Source: Paenibacillus sp. oral taxon 786 str. D14 (lineage in GTDB: Bacteria > Bacillota > Bacilli > Paenibacillales > Paenibacillaceae). Taken from it: 18,619 bases of DNA. Positions 1 to 8,541 of this stretch are shown piece by piece. The stretch spans positions 116,004 to 134,622 of the forward strand of contig NZ_GG695973.1 of NCBI RefSeq assembly GCF_000159955.1, read 5' to 3'. The notes beneath the pieces are model-generated. The model searched no databases. It had not been told where the DNA came from and saw only the letters and a list, made by a program, of their open reading frames with translations. Numbering within the stretch: the stretch's first letter is position 1; every line of letters starts with the position of its first letter. Both the position numbers and the translations under genes were made by a program.

Positions 1-15
1 TTTTTTGGATAATCT

Positions 16-2049
16 TTACTTTTTACCTTCCAAAATAACGACGCCCCGGCCAGGCACCTGAACCGTACCCGACACTTCCGTTTGCGCCAGCAGGTCCTTC
101 ATTCCTTCAGACCCGATTTCCACCTCAGCAGCCCCTTCGTTATGGTTCAGCAGGAACAAGAAGGCTTTGCCATCCTTCACGCGGCGTGCGACTTCGACGC
201 CGGCTGGTGCGTCCAGCAACGGCTGGATCCCTTTCTCTTCGCATAGGTTCTTCAGGAACCCTTGCAGGAAGGCGGCGTCCGGGCTGCTTGCCACATAATA
301 GGCGCGACCTTTGCCGAACTGGTTGACCGTCACGACCGGCATCCCCTGATAGAAATCGGAGCCGTATTCCGCTAGCACTTCTGCGCCTTCGGCATGAATC
401 AAATCGCACAAGAGGCCGCATTCGTATTGGCCAGACAGTGCACCCCAAGCTTCTTTCATCACGATGTGGTTCGTGCGGCCCGGCAGCAAGGCGTCGATCT
501 CCTCTGCCCAAATGCCTAGGACGGAGCGCAGCTCGCCCGGATAACCCCCGAGCGTCACCAGATCGTTCTCATTTACGATGCCGCTGAAGAAGGTGGTGAC
601 AAATGTGCCTCCGTTCGCTACGAACTCCTCGACTTTTTTCGCAAAGCCCGGCTTCACCATATACATCACCGGCGCAATCAGGATTTCGTATTTGCTGAAA
701 TCCTCTTCCACCGACACCATGTCGCTCTCCACATGCATTTGGAACAACGTATCGTAATATTTGTGGACTTCATTAACGTAATTCAAAGCTACGGTTGGAC
801 CGCTGGAAAGCTCGATCGCCCAACGGTTCTCCCAGTCATAGACGATGCCGATCTTCGCCTCGGTCCGCGCGTCCAGCAGCGTATCGCCCAGCTGCTCCAG
901 CTCTCGGCCAAGCTCCGCCACTTCGCGGAAGACCCGGGTGTGCTCGTGACCGACATGCTCAATGACCGCACCGTGGTATTTCTCGCACGCCCCAATCGAG
1001 CGGCGCAGCTGGAAGAACATCACCGTGTCGGCGCCGCGCGCGACCGCCTGATAGCTCCAAAGGCGCATCACGCCAGGACGCTTCAGCGAGTTGTAGGGCT
1101 GCCAGTTTTGCTGGCTTGGCGTCTGCTCCATCAGCATAAACGGCGCGCCGCTCTTCAGCCCGCGCATCAAGTCATGGGCCATGGCCGTGAAGCTGACCGG
1201 CGTATCCAAGGACGGGTAGTTGTCCCAAGAAACAATGTCCATATATTTCGCCCATTTGAAATAATCCAGCTCCGGATAAAATCCCATCAAATTGGTGGTT
1301 ACCGGCACGTTAGGCGTATGCTTTTTGATCTCGTCGTACTCCAGCTTGTAGCACTCCAGCAGCGATTCGGACTGGAAGCGCCGGTAATCCAGCGAAATCC
1401 CTTGGAAGTTCGTGCGGTTTCCGCCCCATTCCTCACTGAGTTCGTTAGGCACCACGATTTCTTCCCAATCATAAAACGTATGACCCCAGAATCGCGTATT
1501 CCATACCCGGTTAAGCTCATCCAACGTTTTATAACGCTCTCGCAACCACACGCGAAAGGCAGCCGCACAGTTGTCGCAATAGCAGTAGCCGCCATATTCA
1601 TTGGAAACGTGCCAGATCAACAGCCCCGGATGATCCTTGTAGCGTTCCGCCAGCTTGCCGGCCAGACGGGCAGCGTATTTGCGATAGGTCGGCGAATTTG
1701 GACAGGAGTTATGACGTCCGCCAAACCGGCGTTTCCGTCCCTGCACGTCAACGCGCAGCACGTCCGGATATTTGCGGGCCATCCATGCCGGGTGAGCCCC
1801 GGTGCTGGTCGCCAGGCAGACATAAACGCCGCTCTTGTACAAGCGGTCGATCGTTTCGTCCAATTGCGTAAAGTCATACGTTTCCTCGCTAGGTTGAATG
1901 AGCGCCCAGGAAAAAACGTTGACCGTAGCCACATCGATCCCGGCCAGCTTAAACATCCGCTCGTCCTCTTTCCAAACGTCCGGTCCCCACTGCTCCGGAT
2001 TGTAGTCGCCGCCGTACCAAATTTTCGGCAGTTTCTCGTTGATCACCAT
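16..2049 (-). CDS. GH42 beta-galactosidase, cytoplasmic
   Basis: A 677-residue glycoside hydrolase family 42 enzyme that should release terminal beta-D-galactose from oligosaccharides; some GH42 members also act on alpha-L-arabinopyranosides. The N-terminal TIM barrel begins with IWYGGDYNPEQW. The acid/base is Glu151 in HVSNEYGG and the nucleophile is Glu308 in LMEQTPSQQNW. Cys116, Cys156, Cys158 and Cys161 match the zinc-binding cysteines of family members. A trimerisation-type domain and a small C-terminal beta domain follow; the length is normal for the family. There is no signal peptide. I chose ATG at 2049 because AAAGGA lies 7 bases upstream; an in-frame GTG at 2055 is almost on top of that site. 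The gene is divergent from an AraC regulator. In this locus a likely substrate is the galactose exposed after defucosylation of xyloglucan side chains (inference); pectic galactan fragments are the alternative. Confidence 0.95.
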   Translation of the reverse strand: MVINEKLPKIWYGGDYNPEQWGPDVWKEDERMFKLAGIDVATVNVFSWALIQPSEETYDFTQLDETIDRLYKSGVYVCLATSTGAHPAWMARKYPDVLRVDVQGRKRRFGGRHNSCPNSPTYRKYAARLAGKLAERYKDHPGLLIWHVSNEYGGYCYCDNCAAAFRVWLRERYKTLDELNRVWNTRFWGHTFYDWEEIVVPNELSEEWGGNRTNFQGISLDYRRFQSESLLECYKLEYDEIKKHTPNVPVTTNLMGFYPELDYFKWAKYMDIVSWDNYPSLDTPVSFTAMAHDLMRGLKSGAPFMLMEQTPSQQNWQPYNSLKRPGVMRLWSYQAVARGADTVMFFQLRRSIGACEKYHGAVIEHVGHEHTRVFREVAELGRELEQLGDTLLDARTEAKIGIVYDWENRWAIELSSGPTVALNYVNEVHKYYDTLFQMHVESDMVSVEEDFSKYEILIAPVMYMVKPGFAKKVEEFVANGGTFVTTFFSGIVNENDLVTLGGYPGELRSVLGIWAEEIDALLPGRTNHIVMKEAWGALSGQYECGLLCDLIHAEGAEVLAEYGSDFYQGMPVVTVNQFGKGRAYYVASSPDAAFLQGFLKNLCEEKGIQPLLDAPAGVEVARRVKDGKAFLFLLNHNEGAAEVEIGSEGMKDLLAQTEVSGTVQVPGRGVVILEGKK

Positions 2050-2174
2050 ATCCACATCCTTTTGCGATATATAACTTCTAAGTCCATTGTAAGGTTGAAA
2101 TTTCCCGCTTTATATATAATAATTTCGAATTGTAATATAATAATATGGATCAAACTTAGGAGGCAATTCGCACG
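2050..2174. promoter_or_regulatory. Divergent promoter region between GH42 and araC-type gene
   Basis: This 125-base gap is markedly AT-rich compared with the genes on either side and holds several overlapping TATAAT-like boxes. On the plus strand TATAAT lies within the stretch just before ATGGATC. On the minus strand TACAAT lies near 2085-2090. No clear -35 box stands out for either direction, which suits promoters that need an activator such as the adjacent AraC-type protein. The regulator's Shine-Dalgarno AGGAGG sits 11 bases before its ATG. The exact start sites cannot be fixed from sequence alone. Confidence 0.5.
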
Positions 2175-3008
2175 ATGAGTTCACGGGCCTTTACCCGTTT
2201 TGTTTTTTCCCCGGCTGCCACACCGAATCTTCCCTTGCTCCTGGAAAGCGTCGGCTATAATCCGAATCAGGAGAAAATCGTCCGCCCGGACGGCTACCCT
2301 TATTACCATTGGCTACATACCGCCGAGGGCGAGGGGGAGTTGACTTTGGGCAGCGGAACGGTCCTGCTCCCTCCAGGCAGCGGGATGCTGCTGCCGCCCG
2401 GCATGCCTCACGAATATCAAGCTAAGCGAAGCTCGACATGGGAGACGTATTACCTCACGTTTGGCGGAGCAGCTGCCGGGTCGATTCTGGCGGCGTTTGG
2501 CATCCGGGAGGCTGTCCTGTTCCGCTGGGAAGCGGAGGCGCCTATCTCCCCGCTGCTTGGCCACCTGCTCAACCGGCTGGACAGCATTCAGGACCCGTTT
2601 GGCCTGGAGACCTCAACCGAGGTGTACCGGTTCCTTGCAGTCCTGAGCCAATTCGGCCAGGTGAGCGGCAGCGCCGTCCCGCGAATCATGGAGAAGCTGG
2701 GACCGCTGCTCGCCTGGATGGAGCGGGAATACGGCAACCCCGACGTTGGGCTGGATACGTTGGCTGAAGTGGCCGGAATGTCCGGCCGACATCTCAGCAA
2801 GCTGTTCCAGCAATCGTTTGGCATCGCCCCCTACAGCTACCTCACGCAAATGCGCATCCATAAGGCGAAGGAGCATCTGGCCAGCGAACCTGGCGTCACC
2901 GTCGCCGCGATCGCCGGCAAAACGGGCTTTCGCGATGCCAGCCACTTCGTCGCCACGTTCCGCAAGCACACGGGGATGACCCCCCAACAGTTCCGTAGGC
3001 TGCATTAG
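2175..3008 (+). CDS. AraC-family one-component transcriptional regulator (cupin sensor)
   Basis: A 277-residue DNA-binding regulator. Residues about 40-95 form a cupin-type effector domain, with the LLPPGSGMLLPPGMPHEY stretch typical of AraC sugar-binding folds. The C-terminal 95 residues hold the paired helix-turn-helix of the AraC/XylS family: the first about 193-213 (LDTLAEVAGMSGRHLSKLF), the second about 242-263 (TVAAIAGKTGFRDASHFVATF), followed by the family signature ending GMTPQQFRR. It has no receiver domain, so it should sense a ligand directly. It is divergent from the GH42 gene and convergent with the GH95 gene, so it is a likely local activator of one or both (inference). The start is supported by AGGAGG 11 bases upstream; the effector is unknown. 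Confidence 0.93.
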   Translation: MSSRAFTRFVFSPAATPNLPLLLESVGYNPNQEKIVRPDGYPYYHWLHTAEGEGELTLGSGTVLLPPGSGMLLPPGMPHEYQAKRSSTWETYYLTFGGAAAGSILAAFGIREAVLFRWEAEAPISPLLGHLLNRLDSIQDPFGLETSTEVYRFLAVLSQFGQVSGSAVPRIMEKLGPLLAWMEREYGNPDVGLDTLAEVAGMSGRHLSKLFQQSFGIAPYSYLTQMRIHKAKEHLASEPGVTVAAIAGKTGFRDASHFVATFRKHTGMTPQQFRRLH

Positions 3009-3046
3009 GAAGAGTTCTGCCTTTGGCAGCGTGGCAGGTGGACACG

Positions 3047-3111
3047 AAAAAATGCAAAAGCGCTCCAAGTGGAGAGTATCAGCGATTTTGGCCTTAAAAA
3101 ACTGCATTTTT
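3047..3111. repeat. Structured intergenic inverted repeat
   Basis: The gap between the convergent ends of the AraC gene and the GH95 gene (3009-3155) holds a nested inverted repeat. The outer arms AAAAATGCA (3048-3056) and TGCATTTTT (3103-3111) are perfect complements. Inside, CGCT (3061-3064) pairs with AGCG (3081-3084), flanked by AAA and TTT, and CTCC/GGAG can form a small competing tip. Because the outer arm carries T runs on either strand, it could act as a loose bidirectional terminator for two converging genes. A second small hairpin, AGGGG-ctgt-CCCCT (3144-3157), overlaps the GH95 stop codon. The shape also resembles dispersed intergenic elements, which I cannot test here. Confidence 0.45.
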
Positions 3112-3155
3112 GCATCAATTTGACGCCGTAACCCGCGAGACGCAGGGGCTGTCCC

Positions 3156-5555
3156 CTAGCCTACAAGGTACGTCGCTCCCGCTTCCGTCTGGAAGCGTTC
3201 ACCTTCCTGCACGGTGCGGCCGTCCGGCAAGCGGACGCTCAGGCCATGCAGCCCGCGCAGCGTGCACTCGCCGCCGGACGTTGACGTGATGCATGCCGAC
3301 GTCAGACGGCCCTCCTCCCACGTCATGTCGACGGTAAACCCTCCGCGGGCTCGCAGGCCGCTCACTTGCCCCCTCGTCCAGGCCGCAGGCAGGGCCGGCA
3401 GCAGGTCGATGCCGCCCATATGACTTTGCAGCAGCATCTCGGCGATGCCGGCTGCTCCGCCGAAGTTGCCGTCGATCTGGAACGGCGGATGATCGTCGAA
3501 CAGGTTCGGATATGTGGAACGCGACAGCAGCGTGTTCACGAACCGGTGAGCGGTGTCCCCGTCGCCCAGCCGGGCGTACAGGTTAATCAGCCAGGCGCAG
3601 CTCCAGCCGGTATGGCCTCCGCCGTTCCGGATGCGCTCCTCCAGCGTGCGGCGGACGGCTTCTGCCAGCTCCGGCGTCTGCCGCACCGTGATCGCATTGC
3701 CCGGATAGAAGCCAACCAAGTGGGACACATGCCGATGTCCCGGCTCGGCTTCTGCAAACGGCTCGCTCCACTCCTGCAGCCGGCCGTCCGGGCCGATCTG
3801 CGGTTCAGCCATACGCGCCAGCATATGGGATAGCTCTTGTCGCCACGCCTCGTCAACGCCAAGGATTTCAGATGCCTGAATCGTATGTTCCAGCAGCTCA
3901 CGGATCAAGAACAGATCCATCGTACTGCCCGCAGACACGCTGCAAGGCTCACCGCCATCCGGTGTCAGGAACTTGTTCTCCGGTGAAGTTGATGGGGCTG
4001 TAACCAGCTGTCCGTCCGGTCCGGGCACCAGCCAATCCTGGCAGAACTCGGCGGCTCCCTTCATCAGCGGATACGCCGTCTCCCGCAGAAACTGCTCGTC
4101 CAGCCCAAATTCGTAATGCTCCCATAAATGGCGGCACAGCCACACGCCGCCCATCGGCCAGAACGCCCAGCTGGCCTCGCCGTCCGACGGTGTGGATTGA
4201 CGCCATACATCCACATTGTGATGAGCGACCCAGCCCCGGGCACCGTAATGAATCCGCGCCGTTCTCGCACCGGTAACGCTAAGATCGCGAATTAACTCAA
4301 ACAACGGCTCATGGCAATCAGCCAGCCCCGCCACTTCGGCATGCCAATAATTCATCTGCGTATTGATATTGGTCGTATACCCGCAGTTCCACGGCGGCTG
4401 CACATGCGGATTCCAGATGCCCTGCAGATGAGCAGCCTCCGTCCCCGTCCGGGAGCTGGCCATCAGCAAATATCGGCCGTAGTGAAAATACAACGACTCC
4501 AGCCCAAGGTCCGACTCTCCGCGGCGATAAGCCTCAAGCCGCTCGTCGGTCGGACGGGCTGCCCGCTCGGCGGCCTCCTCCGCGCGGCCCAGCCGCAGCT
4601 CAACGCGGCCGAACAGCCGGCGGTGATCCGCCTCATGGCGCTGACGCAGCTGCTCATAGCCAAGCGCTGCGGCCGCATCCAGCGCCGCCTGGCATCGCTC
4701 CGCCGGGTCGATGCCGCCGCTTCCCGGCGCCTGATCATAGCCGGCGTAATCCGTGGCGGCTGCCAGCAGCAGCGTCACCGCCTTCGCCCCGCTCACCGTC
4801 AGCCGGCCTGAGGCATCTGCCTGCACCGTGCCGCCGCCCTCCGGCAGCGCCAAGAGCTGGGCCTCAAAGGTGAGGCCCAAGCCGTCCTCGTATAAGACCG
4901 ACTGCGGATGGTCCCCGCGATAATTGTCGGCAATATGGCTGGGGGCCTGGCCTCTCATGCAGATCCGTGCCGTTTCCGCCGGCCCGCCGAAGGCTTGATG
5001 CCGAAGAAGTGAGTCCAACGAAGCGGCCATATTCACAGGTTCACTCCCCAGCGCCGTAATGCGGAGAACCATCACCTGATCAACCGCACTGATGAATACC
5101 TCGCGGCGATATTCCGCCCCCCCGATCCGATAAGTCGTCGTTGCGATCCCGGTCGCCAGATCCAATTCCCGTCGGAATCCCTGCAGCTCATTCCCATCGG
5201 CCTCCGTCGCCGAATCTCCCTGCTCTAGCCACAAATCCCCAAGCGGCTGGTAGGATTCCGTGCGTCGGCCTAGCATTTTCGCATCGATCAGTTTCTCGGC
5301 CTCTTTGTATTTGCCGGCGAAGATCAGTTCCCGGGCCGGTCCAAGGTGACGCAGCGCATCGTAGTTCTGCGGGTCCCGCGGGAATCCCGACCACAACGTA
5401 TCTTCATTTAGCGCAATCCGCTCCCGATGAATCCCGCCGAAGACCATCCCGCCGATTCGCCCGTTTCCAACGGGAAGAGCTTCCTCCCAGCGAGAAGCGG
5501 GGCGATCATACCATAGCTTCCACTCCGTTTGCTCCGAATAGTTCAGTTTCCTCAT
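3156..5555 (-). CDS. GH95 alpha-L-fucosidase
   Basis: A glycoside hydrolase family 95 enzyme of up to 799 residues, which removes alpha-1,2-linked L-fucose (or, in some members, L-galactose) with inversion. The N-terminal beta domain starts at [20 protein letters not shown], followed by the family hallmark LNEDTLWSG. The (alpha/alpha)6 barrel carries [11 protein letters not shown], where Asn396 and Asn398 correspond to the catalytic asparagines of Bifidobacterium AfcA. SPEN (Glu526) and FQIDGNFGG (Asp695) are my candidates for the general acid and the water-activating aspartate, matched from memory, not by alignment. GGHTGWS (His648) may be the histidine that favours fucose over galactose. 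There is no signal peptide, so it is cytoplasmic. The start is uncertain: AGGAGG abuts the ATG at 5555, so initiation could instead be at the in-frame CTG at 5546. A terminator separates it from the upstream binding-protein gene. Confidence 0.93.
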   Translation of the reverse strand: MRKLNYSEQTEWKLWYDRPASRWEEALPVGNGRIGGMVFGGIHRERIALNEDTLWSGFPRDPQNYDALRHLGPARELIFAGKYKEAEKLIDAKMLGRRTESYQPLGDLWLEQGDSATEADGNELQGFRRELDLATGIATTTYRIGGAEYRREVFISAVDQVMVLRITALGSEPVNMAASLDSLLRHQAFGGPAETARICMRGQAPSHIADNYRGDHPQSVLYEDGLGLTFEAQLLALPEGGGTVQADASGRLTVSGAKAVTLLLAAATDYAGYDQAPGSGGIDPAERCQAALDAAAALGYEQLRQRHEADHRRLFGRVELRLGRAEEAAERAARPTDERLEAYRRGESDLGLESLYFHYGRYLLMASSRTGTEAAHLQGIWNPHVQPPWNCGYTTNINTQMNYWHAEVAGLADCHEPLFELIRDLSVTGARTARIHYGARGWVAHHNVDVWRQSTPSDGEASWAFWPMGGVWLCRHLWEHYEFGLDEQFLRETAYPLMKGAAEFCQDWLVPGPDGQLVTAPSTSPENKFLTPDGGEPCSVSAGSTMDLFLIRELLEHTIQASEILGVDEAWRQELSHMLARMAEPQIGPDGRLQEWSEPFAEAEPGHRHVSHLVGFYPGNAITVRQTPELAEAVRRTLEERIRNGGGHTGWSCAWLINLYARLGDGDTAHRFVNTLLSRSTYPNLFDDHPPFQIDGNFGGAAGIAEMLLQSHMGGIDLLPALPAAWTRGQVSGLRARGGFTVDMTWEEGRLTSACITSTSGGECTLRGLHGLSVRLPDGRTVQEGERFQTEAGATYLVG

Positions 5556-5588
5556 CCTCCTGAATGATGTATATAATGGCTAACTGGC

Positions 5589-5622
5589 GCAAAAAGGCCC
5601 GAAAACACACGGGCCTTTTTGC
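5589..5622 (-). terminator. Rho-independent terminator after the transport operon
   Basis: A perfect 13-bp stem, GCAAAAAGGCCCG with CGGGCCTTTTTGC, around an 8-base loop, lies 33 bases beyond the stop codon of the binding-protein gene. The T run is at the 3' side of the stem in both directions, so it can work bidirectionally. It divides the permease/binding-protein operon from the GH95 gene on the same strand, which implies that GH95 has its own promoter or depends on readthrough. ATTATATAC, just after the terminator on the minus strand, may be part of such a promoter, but no convincing -35 box is visible. Confidence 0.9.
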
Positions 5623-5655
5623 AATCCTATTTAGATTGTTACTGCTAAGCTACAA

Positions 5656-7377
5656 TTACAATTTCTTACCGGTAAACAATTCGACTCTCTTCTTAACCAA
5701 TTCCGTATACTCGGCTTCCATCTTCTTCGCGCCGGCTTTGTCCAGCTCTTCAAGGAAAGCGTCATAAATCTTGTCGAAATCGGCTTCCTTCGCCAGAATC
5801 GCTTCCGGAATCCGCTTACGGATGATATCCTGCGTTTTTTGGTAAATCACTTGGTAATCGCCGTCCGTAGGAACAGGCATGTTGTACAGAGCGCCCCAAT
5901 CCTTCGCAGGGAATGCATCTTCACCTGGGAACAGGTCTTTCCAAGTTGTTGCATTGTAAGCTTTCAACGTTTCTTTTTCAGCTTCGGTGTAGCCTGCCAC
6001 GATTTGCTCAGGGAAGTTCGTGGTGTAGTAGTTGCCCGAAGGATCTTTCACGCCGTCACCATAGTTCGCACCGAAGATGCGGTACAAGCTGATGCCGGAT
6101 TCCTTCGTGAAGTTCGTGCTGTCATTTACTTTACGTTCTTGAATGTCGGCTGGAATGACGCGTTGGCCGTTCTCATCAACCGTATAGTGTTTACCTTCTA
6201 CGCCCCAGTTTCTCAAAACCTGACCTTCGTCAGAAGACAGCCAGTCGATAAATTTGATGGCGCGAACCGGATCTTTACATGCTGTGGTGATGCTGATTCC
6301 GTAGCCGTCAACGCCTGCTTGTTGGAAGGAATGATCTTCATATTCCTCCGTCAAAGTAACCGGGAAGTGCGCGTAAGTGTACTCGTCTTTACCAGCTGTT
6401 TTCAACGCGTTTTCTGCATCCTGATATCCCCACTCTTGGTCGATCAGGCCAAGCACGCGGCCGCTGGCAATTTTCGCTTTGTATTGGTCTTCTTTTTGCA
6501 CGAATGTATCTTTATCCAGGAGGCCTTCGTTATACATGTGATTCAGCCAACGGAAGTATTCCTTCTCTTCCGGACGTTTGTAATGCAGCATCGCCTCATA
6601 AGTTTCCGGATTGACATAATATTCGCCGTCGTCCGGTGCACCTGTTGTCAGGAACGCCGGGTTCGTTACCGTAATCATGATTCTCCAGTCATCGGCGCTC
6701 AGTGTCAGCGGAATGGTTGGCTGACCATCTGTAGTCGGGTGTTTCTCTACATACTGCTTCAGCACGTTTTCAAAATCCTTAACCGTACGAATCTTCGGAT
6801 ATCCCAGCTCTTTCAAAACGCGTTGCTGGATTTCGAAGCCGCCGCCAGCGTCGAAGTACTGCTGATCCACGCCGCCATTCGTGAAGATGGAATAAATCGC
6901 AGGATCATCGTTGCTGTATTTCAGACGGTTCATATTTTCGCTGAAAATTTTCTTCAGGTTTGGTGCATGCTCTTCAATAAGCGGAGCCAAGTCGATAATG
7001 AGACCGGCATCCACCAGCTTGCTCAATTCCCCTTTGGCAAAAATTAGATCCGGAACGTCACCGCTTGCGGCCATCAGCGCGATTTTGTTTTCGCCGCCGC
7101 CGGCACCTACGTCAAACTCGGCTTCAAGCGTTACACCGGTTTTCTCTGTAATCACTTTGCCTACATCGTCCTGCATGTTGTTCCAGTTCGGGCTGGCATC
7201 CGCACCAAAGAAGGTAAAGGTGATCGGGCTGTTATCTGCGGACGCTTCCGCATTGCTTCCCGCGTTGCCGGTATTGCTGCTGTTGGCAGCATTGTTACCG
7301 TTACTTCCGCAACCCGCAACCAACACCGTACTCGCGAGCAAGATCGCCGCGAATGCTTTAGGGCTTTTCCACTTCAT
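5656..7377 (-). CDS. Lipoprotein sugar-binding protein of ABC importer (LplA-like)
   Basis: A 573-residue extracellular solute-binding protein anchored to the membrane. The lipoprotein signal peptide MKWKSPKAFAAILLASTV ends in the lipobox LVAGC, with lipidation predicted at Cys23. A low-complexity Asn/Ser/Ala/Gly linker (24-50) tethers the binding domain, which begins PITFTFFGAD. The fold is recognisable from ALMAASGDVPDLIFA (100-114), the YFRWLNHMYNEGLLDKDTF helix (274-292) and the late IKFIDWLSSDEGQ motif. The start at 7377 is chosen over a position 10 codons upstream because GAGGGGG lies 9 bases before it and the signal peptide begins properly there. It follows two permease genes, so it is the specificity subunit of that importer. 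The ligand is probably an oligosaccharide; xyloglucan fragments are inferred from the neighbouring hydrolases. Confidence 0.95.
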   Translation of the reverse strand: MKWKSPKAFAAILLASTVLVAGCGSNGNNAANSSNTGNAGSNAEASADNSPITFTFFGADASPNWNNMQDDVGKVITEKTGVTLEAEFDVGAGGGENKIALMAASGDVPDLIFAKGELSKLVDAGLIIDLAPLIEEHAPNLKKIFSENMNRLKYSNDDPAIYSIFTNGGVDQQYFDAGGGFEIQQRVLKELGYPKIRTVKDFENVLKQYVEKHPTTDGQPTIPLTLSADDWRIMITVTNPAFLTTGAPDDGEYYVNPETYEAMLHYKRPEEKEYFRWLNHMYNEGLLDKDTFVQKEDQYKAKIASGRVLGLIDQEWGYQDAENALKTAGKDEYTYAHFPVTLTEEYEDHSFQQAGVDGYGISITTACKDPVRAIKFIDWLSSDEGQVLRNWGVEGKHYTVDENGQRVIPADIQERKVNDSTNFTKESGISLYRIFGANYGDGVKDPSGNYYTTNFPEQIVAGYTEAEKETLKAYNATTWKDLFPGEDAFPAKDWGALYNMPVPTDGDYQVIYQKTQDIIRKRIPEAILAKEADFDKIYDAFLEELDKAGAKKMEAEYTELVKKRVELFTGKKL

Positions 7378-7421
7378 TTCTACGTTCCCCCTCGTCATCT
7401 TGATCAAACTTGTATTGTATG

Positions 7422-7439
7422 AACAGGCTTTCGCCTGCT
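7422..7439 (-). promoter_or_regulatory. GNRA-capped hairpin in the leader of the binding-protein gene
   Basis: In the transcript, CAGGC-GAAA-GCCTG (7424-7437) forms a perfect 5-bp stem closed by a GAAA tetraloop, extended by a G-U and an A-U pair to seven pairs. It lies about 45 bases before the start codon and does not cover the Shine-Dalgarno. Such compact stems can protect the 5' end of a processed mRNA, and this would raise binding-protein output over permeases. The role is inferred. Confidence 0.5.
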
Positions 7440-7534
7440 GATACCTGAGTTGCTTCCCTCATTCCCGGTGTTACCCAAAAAAGTAAAGGCTTTCATCTTT
7501 GATTGAAAAAGAAATTACTCCCACCCGCCGAGTG

Positions 7535-7570
7535 CCGCCCCGCCGCTGATGCAGCTTGCAGCGGAGGCGG
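7535..7570 (-). promoter_or_regulatory. GC-rich imperfect hairpin between permease and binding-protein genes
   Basis: CCGCC (7535-7539) plus CCGCTG (7543-7548) can pair with CAGCGG (7559-7564) plus GGCGG (7566-7570) across a small internal loop, giving about 11 GC-rich pairs about 50 bases past the permease stop. No T run follows directly on the minus strand, so it is not a standard terminator. It may be a 3' stabiliser, processing block or partial attenuator. The rest of this 241-base gap (7378-7618) shows no gene and no convincing promoter. Confidence 0.45.
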
Positions 7571-7618
7571 ATTTGGCGGCGTTAATCCATCAGACTTACC
7601 GCCCGGCAGGCTCTAGGG

Positions 7619-8524
7619 TTAAGCCTTGACGGCGCCCAGCGTCATCCCATCTACGAAGTAACGCTGCAAGAACGGATAAACGATCAAGATCGGTACCGTT
7701 ACAACGATAGTGATCGCCATTTTGATGGATTCCGGCGATACCTGAGCCATCTGATTCGCCATATCGTTGGCGTTGATCATTCTTGCGCCTTGGTTGGTGC
7801 TTTGTAAAATTTTCATCAACTCATATTGAAGCGTCGTCAAATGCGCTTTGTTCCCGTTGTACAGATAAGTGTCGAACCAAGAGTTCCATTGGCCTACCGC
7901 CAGGAACAAGGCGATGGTCGCCAGTACCGGCTTACAGAGCGGCAGAATCACTTTGTAGTAAATCGTGAAGTCGTTGGCTCCGTCCAGCTTGGCAGATTCC
8001 TGCAATGCATACGGCAACCCGTCGATAAAGGAACGGATGACGAACACGTTAAACGCGCTGACAACGCCCGGTAAGATGTAAATCCAGAACGTGCCGATCA
8101 AATCGAGATGGCGCATCAGCATGTAGGTTGGAACCAAACCGCCGGAGAAGTACATCGTCAACGCCAGGAAGGTGGATACAAACTTCCGGGATTTGAAATC
8201 CGGCCGGCTTAGCGTATAGGCCAGCATTGAGGCGCTGATCAAGCCAAGCACGGTCCCAAGAACCGTCCGGTAAATCGTAATTTTAAAGCCGGTAATCAGG
8301 CTGGAATAATTAAAGATCGTTTTATAGTTCTCCAAAGTGAATTCCCGCGGCCAGATGTAAATGCCGCCTCGAACCGTATCGGTGGAATCATTAAAGGAGA
8401 TCGCCAACACGTTCAGGAAAGGATACAACGTGATGACCAAAATGACGCTCATGAGAATGATGTTGCAAATGTTGAAGATTTTATCGCCCCGCGTATCATT
8501 AAAGCCTCTGCTTGAACTTGCCAT
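7619..8524 (-). CDS. ABC sugar importer permease (LplC/YtcP-like)
   Basis: A 301-residue inner-membrane permease of the carbohydrate ABC importer family. Six hydrophobic segments are visible, the first at about 19-42 (ICNIILMSVILVITLYPFLN). The cytoplasmic EAA loop that docks the ATPase reads LQESAKLDGANDF and ends near LPLCKPV (about 174-200). The C-terminus ends YPFLQRYFVDGMTLGAVKA, as in YtcP-type permeases. The open frame continues far upstream without a permease-like sequence, so I placed the start at ATG 8524, which has a GGGAGGGAG site just upstream and is only 17 bases after the stop of the partner permease. The two permeases should form a heterodimer and are co-transcribed. Confidence 0.95.
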   Translation of the reverse strand: MASSSRGFNDTRGDKIFNICNIILMSVILVITLYPFLNVLAISFNDSTDTVRGGIYIWPREFTLENYKTIFNYSSLITGFKITIYRTVLGTVLGLISASMLAYTLSRPDFKSRKFVSTFLALTMYFSGGLVPTYMLMRHLDLIGTFWIYILPGVVSAFNVFVIRSFIDGLPYALQESAKLDGANDFTIYYKVILPLCKPVLATIALFLAVGQWNSWFDTYLYNGNKAHLTTLQYELMKILQSTNQGARMINANDMANQMAQVSPESIKMAITIVVTVPILIVYPFLQRYFVDGMTLGAVKA

Positions 8525-8541
8525 CGCCCTTCTCCCTCCCT

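Noticed and set aside
733..2178. Long plus-strand open frame of 481 codons opposite the GH42 gene
   Set aside because: It lies antisense to a clear GH42 gene, has an Arg/His/Val-rich product without recognisable domains and is explained by the codon bias of the real gene.
5839..7047. Plus-strand open frame of 402 codons opposite the binding protein
   Set aside because: Antisense to a complete lipoprotein gene; the product looks like random reverse-complement coding.
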